From: a virus
IMG/VR virus record: IMGVR_UViG_3300010403_000056
Coordinates: 1 to 23,207 of that record
Direction: 5' to 3' (one strand)
DNA: 23,207 nucleotides
In this document: positions 1 to 6,052 of the stretch, piece by piece
Layout: the number at the start of each line of letters is the position of its first letter
How positions within the stretch are numbered: the first letter of the stretch is position 1
Translations under genes and position numbers: made by a program
The notes under the pieces: model-generated
Seen by the model: the letters and a program-made list of their open reading frames with translations, nothing else
What the model was told of the DNA's origin: nothing
The model's database searches: none

Positions 1-47
1 GGCCCATCTGGGCCGACGAGGTCGCCGAGGAGATGAGCCATGGCTGA
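1..47 (+). CDS. 3' end of an unknown gene (5' partial)
   Basis: The third frame is open from the window edge and ends at TGA 45-47. It gives an acidic C-terminus, PIWADEVAEEMSHG. The stop overlaps the next start (ATG at 40), the tight packing seen throughout the window. Too little is present to assign a function. The call rests on the frame being open, its acidic composition and the overlap. Confidence 0.5.
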   Translation, partial: PIWADEVAEEMSHG

Positions 48-273
48 CTTGCCGATCGCGCACCGGAAGGTGATCGTCGAGCCGGGAGAGGTCAGACTGC
101 TGGCGATGGACGAGACGGGCCAGGTGCGCTCATTCGCCGACGCGCGGAAGGTCGCCGCGTGGATCAGACGCCGGGACCGGGACTGCGCGGGCGCTGGTCA
201 GTCGGTGACGACCGTCGTGGAGTGGCGGGACATGCCGCCCGGCTTCGTCTCGCCGCTCGGCGAGGAGGGCTGA
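40..273 (+). CDS. Small protein of unknown function
   Basis: Encodes 77 aa, with ATG at 40 preceded by a purine-rich site (gaggag, 27-32). I do not recognise a family. The middle reads VRSFADARKVAAWIRRRDRDC, a basic helix-like stretch, and the C-terminus is short and acidic. It is followed after 3 nt by the next gene, whose ribosome site (gaggaggg) lies inside this gene's end, so the two are probably translationally coupled. Confidence 0.7.
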   Translation: MADLPIAHRKVIVEPGEVRLLAMDETGQVRSFADARKVAAWIRRRDRDCAGAGQSVTTVVEWRDMPPGFVSPLGEEG

Positions 274-276
274 GCC

Positions 277-540
277 ATGCATGAGGACCCCACCCCACTG
301 GCCCAGAGACTGTGCGGCATCGGCGGTTGTACCCTGCCGACTGGCCACAACATGGGCCGCGCCGACGTGCCGGAGAATCATCGGCCGCCGACTTCAGCCT
401 TGTTCCGCCTGTCCATCGAAGACTGCCACCTCATCCGGGAGGCGTTACTGCGACTGGGTCAGGCAACATCACAGACGTTCGTCGCTGAGCGCGTCGGCCG
501 GCTGGCCGACCGGTTCGGCGAGCACCTTGCGAGATCGTGA
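277..540 (+). CDS. Small Cys/His protein, unknown function
   Basis: Encodes 87 aa. The N-terminal third carries CGIGGCTLPTGHNMG followed by a further His (ENH), a Cys/His pattern of the C-x-LP-x-GH type; a related C-x-LP-x-GH motif ends the 134-aa protein at 16864. The second half (about residues 45-87) looks helical. The first residues (DPTPLAQRL) resemble the start of the gene at 4600 (NLTPLARRL), with 14 identical nucleotides. Start ATG 277 has gaggaggg upstream. Metal binding is an inference. Confidence 0.75.
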   Translation: MHEDPTPLAQRLCGIGGCTLPTGHNMGRADVPENHRPPTSALFRLSIEDCHLIREALLRLGQATSQTFVAERVGRLADRFGEHLARS

Positions 541-971
541 TGGCCAAGCATCGAGGCAAGCGCAAGACCCGGCGACTGCTGCGCTGGGCTGGGCGAAAGC
601 TGGCTCGCCATGCTCGCCGTCGGCTGCGGGCGATGCGTCGTGGTGCCACTCGAGTGTTCGAGGCGAAAGTCATCAGGAGCTGGAGTCGCGACGGCTGGGC
701 CAGCGAGTTCCCAGACCCCGCTCGTCCCGGCCCTCTGGTAATGCACCGTGCCGAGCGCGAGGAGTACGTGGCCACCTTCGATGAGCTGTTGACTGTCGAG
801 TTCTCGGTGAGCCCAGCGGCCGGTGCCGACTTGGCTGAGGCCGCTCAGGACGCGGCGGTAGCGGTGCACGGGCCGGTGGCCGCGTCGTGGGTGCTGACCG
901 CGATCGAGGGCACCAACGACGCCGGCCGCGCTGTTCTTGCCGGCGCACCCGCAGGAGTGTTCAAGCCGTAA
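540..971 (+). CDS. Small protein with a very basic N-terminus, unknown function
   Basis: Encodes 143 aa from ATG 540, which shares its A with the upstream TGA (TGATG); GTG at 537 is an alternative. Residues 1-45 are strongly basic, with KRKTRR, RKLARHARRRLRAMRR and similar clusters, and could bind nucleic acid or bury in a complex. The rest is acidic to neutral and Ala-rich, with AEREEYVATFDELLTVEF. I do not recognise a family. The sharp charge split suggests two segments with different roles. Confidence 0.7.
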   Translation: MAKHRGKRKTRRLLRWAGRKLARHARRRLRAMRRGATRVFEAKVIRSWSRDGWASEFPDPARPGPLVMHRAEREEYVATFDELLTVEFSVSPAAGADLAEAAQDAAVAVHGPVAASWVLTAIEGTNDAGRAVLAGAPAGVFKP

Positions 972-991
972 CGAGTAGGAAGCTGCCCCTG

Positions 992-1198
992 ATGAGCTAC
1001 ACCGCGAACGACCCCGAGATCGACGAACACACGCTGGATCGGATGCGCAACTGGCTGGCCGGTCCGACCGCCGGGGGGATCGAATGGATGGATGGTGCCG
1101 ACGATGACGAGGTGCTCTCCACCATCGAGGAGGCTTACGGCTACGGCGTCGAAGGCTTCCTGGCCGACCTGCGTGCGGGCAACGGTGAACTGCCATGA
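992..1198 (+). CDS. Small acidic protein, unknown function
   Basis: Encodes 68 aa starting at ATG 992, with aggaag about 10 nt upstream. Longer in-frame extensions reach back to 887 but overlap the previous gene and lack a ribosome site. The protein is strongly acidic (DPEIDEHTLDRM, GADDDEVLSTIEEAYGYG) and probably helical. Its stop overlaps the ATGA start of the WhiB-like gene, so the two are likely co-translated. No family recognised. Confidence 0.7.
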   Translation: MSYTANDPEIDEHTLDRMRNWLAGPTAGGIEWMDGADDDEVLSTIEEAYGYGVEGFLADLRAGNGELP

Positions 1199-1488
1199 GG
1201 ATGCAGCCAGGGTTCCTGCCGGGTCCGTTCGCCGCGTCCCCGCTCGATGACCTGTTCGGTCCGGTCAAGGGCCAGGAGTGGATGGCGAGCGGACTGTGTG
1301 GTCAGATCGGAATACCCGACCGGTTCTATCCGAGTGGTGGTGACACCCGCGAAGTCCAGAAGATCTGTGAAGCCTGCCCGGTGCGCACCGAGTGCCTCCA
1401 GTGGGCGCTGGACAACGACGAGCGTTTCGGGATCTGGGGCGGCGTGGGTGAGAAGGCCCGGCGCAGGATGAAGCGCCGGAGCGCGTGA
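1195..1488 (+). CDS. WhiB-like iron-sulfur transcription factor
   Basis: Encodes 97 aa with the WhiB signature: C35, then C58-x2-C61-x5-C67, followed by GIWGG (residues 79-83) and a basic tail (EKARRRMKRRS). In the family the four Cys hold a 4Fe-4S cluster, the G[I/V]WGG turn contacts the primary sigma factor and the basic tail binds DNA. Phage members such as TM4 gp49 lower host whiB2 expression and contribute to superinfection exclusion. The gene is joined to its neighbours by ATGA/TGATG overlaps. It is a candidate regulator of host or phage promoters, including the palindromic-spacer promoters in this window (inference). Confidence 0.92.
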   Translation: MRMQPGFLPGPFAASPLDDLFGPVKGQEWMASGLCGQIGIPDRFYPSGGDTREVQKICEACPVRTECLQWALDNDERFGIWGGVGEKARRRMKRRSA

Positions 1489-1784
1489 TGCACGACCACC
1501 CAGGGTCGTGGAGTGGGGAGTGCGCTCAGTGCTGGCGAGATTGGGACGGGGTCTCGACCGGTGATACTGATGACGCTGAGGTGGCGATCACCAATCTGCA
1601 CCGCGGTGGCCGCGTCTCCCCGCTGTCGAGTCGGGTGGTCCGGATCGGCGGTGCACACGAGCGTGGCTGCCGGTGTCGCGAGTGCGCTCGTCGGCAGCGG
1701 ATTCCGTGGTCGATCCCGTGGGTGCGGGTGTGGTGGTGTGCGTACTGGGCGACGGCGCTCTACCTGGTGCACTTCCACTCGTGA
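1488..1784 (+). CDS. Small Cys-rich protein with C-terminal membrane segment
   Basis: Encodes 98 aa from ATG 1488 (TGATG overlap with the WhiB-like gene; GTG 1485 is possible). C12-x2-C15 near the N-terminus and C61-x-C63-x2-C66 could form one metal site. Residues about 72-96 are rich in Trp and aliphatics (IPWVRVWWCAYWATALYLV) and may span or sit in the membrane. It is the last gene before the promoter at 1806. No family recognised. Confidence 0.7.
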   Translation: MHDHPGSWSGECAQCWRDWDGVSTGDTDDAEVAITNLHRGGRVSPLSSRVVRIGGAHERGCRCRECARRQRIPWSIPWVRVWWCAYWATALYLVHFHS

Positions 1785-1805
1785 CGAAAAAGTACAGGGG
1801 ATGCC

Positions 1806-1834
1806 TTGTCACCCCCTGTTTTCAGGGGTAGGGT
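1806..1834 (+). promoter_or_regulatory. Palindromic-spacer promoter, copy 1 (DUF932 gene)
   Basis: -35 TTGTCA at 1806-1811, a 17-nt spacer CCCCCTGTTTTCAGGGG that is itself an inverted repeat, and a -10-like TAGGGT at 1829-1834. It lies 21 nt after the preceding stop. The leader to ATG 1884 is about 45 nt and contains gaggag. The -10 departs from the TAACAT of the other intergenic copies. Promoter activity is inferred from spacing and recurrence. Confidence 0.7.
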
Positions 1835-1883
1835 TCTAGTTGTAAGGAATAAGGACCCGAGTACCGCACCCGAGGAGATCGCA

Positions 1884-2912
1884 ATGCACGCCTTCGAGAC
1901 TGGCTTCTGCGTCCGGCAACCGAGCTGGCACGGGCAAGAAACCCTGCTGACCGAGGACCAGCGACCCCGCACCTGGAAAGAGGCGCGCAAGGTCGCCGGC
2001 TTGGACTGGGAGCCGATCGTGGAACCCATGTACGTGCGGGTCCTGACCGGTGTGGACGCTGAGGGCAACCCCACCTACGACTATCGAGAGGTGCCCAACT
2101 TCCAGACTATCCAGCGCGACAGCGATGGCTCGGTTCTGGCCGCCGGCCGCGACAGCTACGAGGTCATCAACAACACCCAGATGGGCGAGATCTTGCACGC
2201 GCTCACCGACAAGACCGAGCTGGAGTACGAGACCGGCGGGTCGGTTCGTGAGGGTCGCTCGGTGTGGGCGCTGGTCCGGCTCGGCCCCGACGTGATGATC
2301 GGCAACGATCCCAGTCCGACGCGGCCCTACATGGGCATCGTGAACCACTTCGACAAGACCGGCGCCTGCCGGGCCTACGCCACGGACATCCGGATCGTGT
2401 GCTGGAACACCATGAGCGCCGCCGACGCCCAGGCCGACCGCGACAACACGGTTGCCGTGTTCCGTCACACCAGCAACTGGCGCGACAACCTGGAAGCCGC
2501 CCGCCAGGCGATCCTGGGCGCGCAGTCCGAGTTCGACGAGTGGAAGAAGATCGCCGAGTTCCTGATGGGGACCACGGTGACCGAGGCGCAGGCTGAGGAC
2601 TTCGTCCAGGAGTTCATGCCCTATCCCGGCAGCGTGACGACCACCATCACCGAGCGTGTCAAGACCAATATCGACACCGCCCGCATGGAGCTTCGGACGG
2701 TCCTGCACAGCAGCAAGACCACCGACGGCATCCGGGGCACCGCGTACTGGACGGTCCAGGCCGCGGCCGAGTACCTCGACCACCTGCGCCCGATTCGCAA
2801 GCAGGAGGCCTACGTGCGCCGGACCGTGATCGACCCGAATCCCGGCAAGGCCTTGGCGATCACGAAGATTGCAGCGATCACGGGGATCAAGGTCCCGATG
2901 CTGACTCGATAA
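1884..2912 (+). CDS. DUF932 / TIGR03299 phage-plasmid-like protein
   Basis: Encodes 342 aa; ATG 1884 has gaggag 7 nt upstream. Earlier in-frame starts run through the promoter and were rejected. The sequence matches the DUF932/TIGR03299 pattern: PSWHG near the N-terminus, KVAGLDWEPIVEP, a tyrosine-containing SYEVINN, a GGSVREGRSVWALVRLG strand, RIVCWNTM near the middle and FRHTSNW. This family is common in actinophages and conjugative plasmids, and its biochemical role is unsettled. It has its own palindromic-spacer promoter. The last codons (KVPMLTR) are duplicated at 3202-3226, so the original gene end and terminator appear to have been separated by an insertion. Confidence 0.88.
   Translation: MHAFETGFCVRQPSWHGQETLLTEDQRPRTWKEARKVAGLDWEPIVEPMYVRVLTGVDAEGNPTYDYREVPNFQTIQRDSDGSVLAAGRDSYEVINNTQMGEILHALTDKTELEYETGGSVREGRSVWALVRLGPDVMIGNDPSPTRPYMGIVNHFDKTGACRAYATDIRIVCWNTMSAADAQADRDNTVAVFRHTSNWRDNLEAARQAILGAQSEFDEWKKIAEFLMGTTVTEAQAEDFVQEFMPYPGSVTTTITERVKTNIDTARMELRTVLHSSKTTDGIRGTAYWTVQAAAEYLDHLRPIRKQEAYVRRTVIDPNPGKALAITKIAAITGIKVPMLTR
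2887..2911 (+). repeat. 25-bp direct repeat, copy A (end of DUF932 gene)
   Basis: Begins tcaaggtcccgatgctg and runs to the stop codon of the DUF932 gene. It matches 3202-3226 at 24 of 25 positions. The distance between copies is 315 bp and encloses one small gene. Confidence 0.9.
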
Positions 2913-2966
2913 CGCGCGGGTAGTGGCTGTCCGCTTGCCGGCTAGTCGGTTGGATGAGAGGTTTCC

Positions 2967-3197
2967 ATGACCGGCAAGATCACGCGTCGACTGTTGGACG
3001 CTGGCTGGCAGCGCATCAATCTGCCCGCCAGGGCAATCGACCAGTGCGGATCCGTGTCAAATGCGGCGACAGGAACCGGCTGGTGTACACACCCGGCCCG
3101 TTGGCGAAAACTGGTGGTGACCCGCAGTGCGCTGTGTGCTGACCATGCATTACGGGCCGAGGTGGCCTACCAGTTGACGCGCGGACGGCCTTCGTGA
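2967..3197 (+). CDS. Small Cys/His protein inside a duplication-flanked insert
   Basis: Encodes 76 aa; ATG 2967 has gagagg about 6 nt upstream, better than the overlapping 62-aa frame at 2954. C27, C40-x-H42 and C57-x2-H60 could form a zinc site, and the rest is basic (ARWRKLVVTRS). It lies between two copies of the DUF932 gene's 3' end, so it was probably inserted together with that duplication. No family recognised. Confidence 0.65.
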   Translation: MTGKITRRLLDAGWQRINLPARAIDQCGSVSNAATGTGWCTHPARWRKLVVTRSALCADHALRAEVAYQLTRGRPS

Positions 3198-3201
3198 CGA
3201 T

Positions 3202-3226
3202 TCAAGGTCCCGATGCTGGCTCGATA
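3202..3226 (+). repeat. 25-bp direct repeat, copy B (displaced DUF932 gene end)
   Basis: Near-identical to 2887-2911, with one A-to-G change. In frame it would read KVPMLAR before a TAG stop, so it is a second copy of a DUF932 C-terminus with no gene attached. The terminator hairpin follows directly, which suggests this was the ancestral gene-terminator junction. Confidence 0.9.
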
Positions 3227-3238
3227 GCTTTCTCCCTG

Positions 3239-3279
3239 AGTCCGGACCCCGCCCTTTCCCGGAAGGTGGGGTCCGGACT
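3239..3279 (+). terminator. Hairpin terminator after the DUF932 unit
   Basis: A 12-bp perfect inverted repeat has arms at 3239-3250 and 3268-3279 (core GTCCGGACCCC / GGGGTCCGGAC) and a 17-nt loop. No T-run follows, as is common in actinobacterial phages. The right arm touches the -35 of the next promoter. Confidence 0.8.
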
Positions 3280-3307
3280 TGTCGCCCCCCGTTTCAGGGG
3301 GTAACAT
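3279..3307 (+). promoter_or_regulatory. Palindromic-spacer promoter, copy 2 (HNH unit)
   Basis: -35 TTGTCG at 3279-3284, a 17-nt spacer CCCCCCGTTTCAGGGGG, and -10 TAACAT at 3302-3307. A start site 7-8 nt beyond the -10 would fall on the A of ATG 3315, giving a leaderless message. The terminator stem ends at the first base of the -35. Confidence 0.75.
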
Positions 3308-3314
3308 GATGCCT

Positions 3315-3644
3315 ATGCCGAGCAGAGCCACAGTGACCACCCCCGTACGACGCGGCACCAGCAACCGCAACATTCGGGGCTCCAGCAAGGACCGGGCCGC
3401 GCGGAGACTGTGGTTGGTCAACACGTTCGGCGACGGCGAGTTCGTGGACTGCCAACTGCGGGCCACGCCGGACTGCTGGGTCGCCATGACGCAGTGGACG
3501 GTCTCGGCCGACCGCATCGTTCCCGGCGCCCTGGGTGGCAGCTACCGACGTGGGAACATCCGCCCCGCGTGCCCGCCTTGTCAATGTCGTACAGGCGGCC
3601 TGCTTGGCGCCAGCCAGGCCAAGGCGAGGAGCCAAGCGCCATGA
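3315..3644 (+). CDS. HNH endonuclease-like protein
   Basis: Encodes 109 aa from ATG 3315; ATG 3306 and 3309 are in-frame alternatives but overlap or abut the -10. The core reads ADRIVPGALGG (residues 65-75), then N81, and C86-x2-C89, with C46 and C54 earlier. This is the actinophage HNH layout, with two Cys pairs holding a structural zinc around a beta-beta-alpha metal site. The usual first catalytic His position is Asp66 (DRIVPG), so activity is uncertain. The family nicks or cuts DNA and often sits beside terminase genes, but none is found here. It overlaps the next gene by ATGA. Confidence 0.75.
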   Translation: MPSRATVTTPVRRGTSNRNIRGSSKDRAARRLWLVNTFGDGEFVDCQLRATPDCWVAMTQWTVSADRIVPGALGGSYRRGNIRPACPPCQCRTGGLLGASQAKARSQAP

Positions 3645-3937
3645 CCGACGTGGTGCGGTACGGGTATGCCGAGCTGTCGGTGCCGACGGGGGCAACCGCA
3701 GTGGGCTGCCGGCGCTGTCACCGCGTGTTCGTCAGCGACCGGTCGCACATGGCCGCGGCCGGCTTCTGCATGATGTGCCGGCCGTTCATTACGGTGGCCT
3801 GCCGCTTCTGCGGAGAGCGATGCCCCGGTCGCTACGACGGAGACGAGTGCTGCCAGGCCCATCGCGCCATGCCGGCCGAGGAGTTGCAGCGAACCTTCCC
3901 GGATGCACCGCCCGCGCTTGTCGCTCGACCCAATTGA
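3641..3937 (+). CDS. Tandem zinc-ribbon protein, unknown function
   Basis: Encodes 98 aa from ATG 3641 (ATGA overlap with the HNH gene). There are two likely metal sites: C23-x2-C26 with C43-x2-C46, and C54-x2-C57 (plus C61) with C70, C71 and H74. The C-terminus is a short helix and a Pro/Ala tail. The coupling suggests co-expression with the HNH protein, perhaps acting on the same nucleic acid (inference). No specific family recognised. Confidence 0.75.
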   Translation: MTDVVRYGYAELSVPTGATAVGCRRCHRVFVSDRSHMAAAGFCMMCRPFITVACRFCGERCPGRYDGDECCQAHRAMPAEELQRTFPDAPPALVARPN

Positions 3938-3958
3938 TCACCAGCAGGGAGATCCGAC

Positions 3959-4171
3959 ATGACTGCCCCCGAAGCGCCGCAATTCATTGCCCAACCCGAC
4001 TACCTGCGATACCGCGAAGCGCGCGACTTGTCGAGACACCTGGCCGTCACGCGGAGTGTCGCGGGAGACTTCGCCCGGCTACCGCTGTGGGCCCAGCTTG
4101 AGATGAACTACATGGCCTCGATCATCCTGGTCGCAGGTCCGGGAGGGCTGTCCGATGACCACCGTCGCTGA
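3959..4171 (+). CDS. Small protein of unknown function
   Basis: Encodes 70 aa; ATG 3959 has gggaga about 8 nt upstream. The middle looks helical (YLRYREARDLSRHLAVTRS) and the end is moderately hydrophobic (MASIILVAGPGG). The last 17 nt overlap the next gene. No family recognised. Confidence 0.65.
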   Translation: MTAPEAPQFIAQPDYLRYREARDLSRHLAVTRSVAGDFARLPLWAQLEMNYMASIILVAGPGGLSDDHRR

Positions 4172-4349
4172 GCCCTATGTGCCGGCTCCCGGCGACCGTG
4201 TCGAGGTATGGGGCTACGACGCGGTGCAGTGCACCGCCGTTGTGGACAGCCCGACCGAGCGTGATTACTGGATCATCACCGAGGACGGGACGGGGCAGAC
4301 CTACGCGGCCCCGACGAGCTTTCTCACCAAGATCGAGGAGGGCCCATGA
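4155..4349 (+). CDS. Small beta-rich protein, unknown function
   Basis: Encodes 64 aa. VPAPGDRVEVWGYDAVQC followed by an alternating-hydrophobic stretch and DYWIITEDGTGQTY suggests a small SH3-like beta barrel. This is inferred from pattern only. The first 12 nt of the gene (atgaccaccgtc) are identical to those of the next gene. The stop overlaps the next ATGA. Confidence 0.7.
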   Translation: MTTVAEPYVPAPGDRVEVWGYDAVQCTAVVDSPTERDYWIITEDGTGQTYAAPTSFLTKIEEGP

Positions 4350-4603
4350 CCACCGTCTACGAGCCGCCAGACCTCACCGGTACCGCGATCACCTGGGGCG
4401 ATGAGCCCAGGTACCACGGATCCGAGTACCGAGAGTATGTCTACCCCGGTCGCCGGGTGGCCTCGATTCCCGGCCGGGCGTGGCCGAACACGCCCGAGAG
4501 GTGCGAGATCGCCGACGAGTTCCAGCCTGGTCACCGGGAAACTGAGTGGCTGGCCGGCGGCAACCTACTGGTGTGCATCGGCTGCGGACTGGATGTGACA
4601 TGA
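4346..4603 (+). CDS. Small protein with C-terminal Cys pair
   Basis: Encodes 85 aa. A Tyr-rich N-terminal half (RYHGSEYREYVYPGRR) precedes a possible metal site formed by C, H and C-x2-C (PERCEI, GHRE, VCIGCG). The codons for GNLLV near the C-terminus are part of a 17-nt exact match with the gene at 8792. It is joined by ATGA overlaps on both sides. No family recognised. Confidence 0.7.
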   Translation: MTTVYEPPDLTGTAITWGDEPRYHGSEYREYVYPGRRVASIPGRAWPNTPERCEIADEFQPGHRETEWLAGGNLLVCIGCGLDVT

Positions 4604-4854
4604 GGAGCAACCTCACCCCACTGGCCCGGAGGCTCACGGAAGCAGCCGCGATCGGCATGGCCGGCGAATCTGAAGCCGACGATCACCTGCGCGGCTGGAC
4701 CGGCCGGGGACTTTCCGGAGATGCGAGCGCCGCCGTGGTCGCCGTACTGCGGGAGCTGGCCGACGAGCACACGTCCCGGGACGGGAATTGGCTCGCGATC
4801 CCCCCGCCGATGCTCATCGGGTTGGCCGACTCCATCGAGAAGGGAGAGGGGTAG
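4600..4854 (+). CDS. Small helical protein, unknown function
   Basis: Encodes 84 aa from ATG 4600 (ATGA overlap); the longer in-frame GTG at 4546 lies inside the previous gene and was rejected. The protein is mostly helical and Ala/Glu-rich (RRLTEAAAIG, VVAVLRELADEH). Its start resembles that of the gene at 277 (TPLA-x-RL), with a shared 14-nt stretch. The stop directly abuts the next ATG. Confidence 0.7.
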   Translation: MRSNLTPLARRLTEAAAIGMAGESEADDHLRGWTGRGLSGDASAAVVAVLRELADEHTSRDGNWLAIPPPMLIGLADSIEKGEG

Positions 4855-5064
4855 ATGGGTGAGCCTCAGGTTGACAGCAGGCGTGGCGCACGGGCACGGG
4901 CACGCGTCCGTCACCCCGGCAAGAACCTGACCGAGTATCTCTGTCCAGTGTCGGAGGGTTGGCACATCGGGAACCTGCCCGCCGGCGGTCGGGACGAAGC
5001 TCGTCGAATTCAGGCGTACAAAGCCGTGAAGGCGCGTTCGTCGAACCTGGTCGAGGAGCTGTAG
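4855..5064 (+). CDS. Small basic protein, unknown function
   Basis: Encodes 69 aa. It starts directly after the upstream stop, with gggagagggg at the end of that gene as ribosome site. The N-terminal 25 residues are Arg-rich (RRGARARARVRHPGKN); the remainder is mixed (EYLCPVSEGWHIGNLPAGG). It could bind nucleic acid, but no family is recognised. The stop TAG shares its G with the next GTG start. Confidence 0.65.
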   Translation: MGEPQVDSRRGARARARVRHPGKNLTEYLCPVSEGWHIGNLPAGGRDEARRIQAYKAVKARSSNLVEEL

Positions 5065-5525
5065 TGGCTGTAGGTGCCGGTCAACTCCGCGTGGACAACC
5101 GCGCGGAGTTCGAGGCGCTGCTGGACTGGCTCAGTGAGCCACCCTCCCTCGGCGCGCAGTACCCCCGGTTGATCGAGACTTTCGCGGTGTCCGGCTCGCG
5201 CGAGTGGGCCGACCCGCGGCCAGTGCACTATGTCCTGTGGCACATGCCGCACAGCGCCACCATGTTCCATGGCGCGGCGCGGGGTTTCGATCGCATCGCC
5301 GCCGCGTACTGGACCAGTCTTGGCGGCCTGGTACGCGACTTCCCCGTCTCCCGCGAGCGCTGGAACGAGCTGGGCAAGCGTGCGGGGCACCTGCGCAACG
5401 AGCACATGCTCAACCACATGCCAGCGTGCCTGATCGCCTGCCATCTGGGGGATTCACCCGGTACCGCCGGAGCTATCGCCTACGCCAAGAAGCTGGGTAT
5501 CCCCACGTTCGTGTTTCGATCCTGA
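5064..5525 (+). CDS. YspA/DUF2493-type SLOG-fold protein
   Basis: Encodes 153 aa from GTG 5064, which overlaps the upstream stop; an in-frame extension back to 4959 overlaps the prior gene and was rejected. It carries the cpYpsA-related SLOG pattern: a first strand with SGSREWAD (about residues 38-45), HGAARGFDRIAAAY, then GKRAGHLRNEHM and a final GTAGAIAYAKKLGIPTFVF. In the SLOG superfamily the Gly-rich loops bind a nucleotide or nucleotide-derived ligand. Phage members are usually annotated DUF2493, with roles proposed in nucleotide sensing or processing. The ligand cannot be told from sequence. Confidence 0.85.
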   Translation: MAVGAGQLRVDNRAEFEALLDWLSEPPSLGAQYPRLIETFAVSGSREWADPRPVHYVLWHMPHSATMFHGAARGFDRIAAAYWTSLGGLVRDFPVSRERWNELGKRAGHLRNEHMLNHMPACLIACHLGDSPGTAGAIAYAKKLGIPTFVFRS

Positions 5526-5534
5526 GAGGAAGTC

Positions 5535-5873
5535 ATGCGCTCAGCCCTAGACCCCCACCTCGCCGACGAGATCTTCCAGCACGCGTGCGCGGCCGGGGAG
5601 AAAGCCGCCGACGAGGCACTGGAGCGGCATCTGCTTGTGGCAGGCGAATCGGGGGGTTGCTACGACGTTGCCCACCTGGTCGCCGAGGTCGTCAACGCGG
5701 CGCTTCAGGAGGCGGGGAGGCGGATGGTCACCCTGATCCCCGGCAATCCCTGCCCACCGGGCGCCACGACCTACGGCTACATCACCGCGGTCAACGATGC
5801 CACTCACGTGCTGGGTGCGTGCGAGCATCACCGGAGTGAACTGCTGGCCTTGCGCCACGCCCGGCGCAAGTGA
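5535..5873 (+). CDS. Small protein of unknown function
   Basis: Encodes 112 aa; ATG 5535 has gagaggaag about 6 nt upstream. The N-terminal 65 residues look helical (LADEIFQHACAAGEKAADEAL, VAEVVNAALQEAGRRM), followed by a Pro/Gly-rich segment (PGNPCPPGATTYGY) and a basic C-terminus (ELLALRHARRK). Scattered Cys and His (HAC, CEHH) could bind a metal. No family recognised. Confidence 0.7.
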   Translation: MRSALDPHLADEIFQHACAAGEKAADEALERHLLVAGESGGCYDVAHLVAEVVNAALQEAGRRMVTLIPGNPCPPGATTYGYITAVNDATHVLGACEHHRSELLALRHARRK

Positions 5874-6049
5874 TGGATGCCCTGACGGTTGAGTTCGCCG
5901 TGCCGGAGCAGCTGAGCTGGGCCATGGTGGGGCTGATCTTCGGTGATGATGATGGATCGATGGTCACGGGGATTCGGCGCGACATCGACGACCTATGCCG
6001 CTGGGACGATGACGGGGGATACAATCTTGCCCCCAATGGACAGGGGTGA
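5873..6049 (+). CDS. Short acidic protein (58 aa), unknown function
   Basis: Reads as 58 aa from ATG 5873 (TGATG overlap with the previous stop) to TGA 6047-6049. It is acidic and beta/alpha-like (EFAVPEQLSWAMVGLIFG, then DDDGSMVTGIRRDIDDL). The overlap and continuous acidic composition support coding. Its last codons contain the divergent palindromic element near 6020. No family recognised. Confidence 0.65.
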   Translation: MDALTVEFAVPEQLSWAMVGLIFGDDDGSMVTGIRRDIDDLCRWDDDGGYNLAPNGQG

Positions 6050-6052
6050 GAT
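6020..6052 (+). promoter_or_regulatory. Divergent palindromic element, copy 3
   Basis: The 17-nt palindrome CCCCCAATGGACAGGGG occupies 6030-6046. In place of TTGTNN upstream there is ATCTTG, and in place of TAACAT downstream there is TGAGAT. A TACAAT hexamer, close to the sigma-70 -10 consensus, lies just upstream at 6020-6025, so the palindrome may act downstream of a promoter rather than in its spacer. It lies at the end of a coding region. Confidence 0.4.

Noticed and set aside
1836-2783. Long open frame on the minus strand
   Set aside because: It mirrors the DUF932 gene; long antisense frames are expected in high-GC coding DNA, and no ribosome site or family supports it. The same holds for the minus frames at 13515-14633 and 21871-22947.
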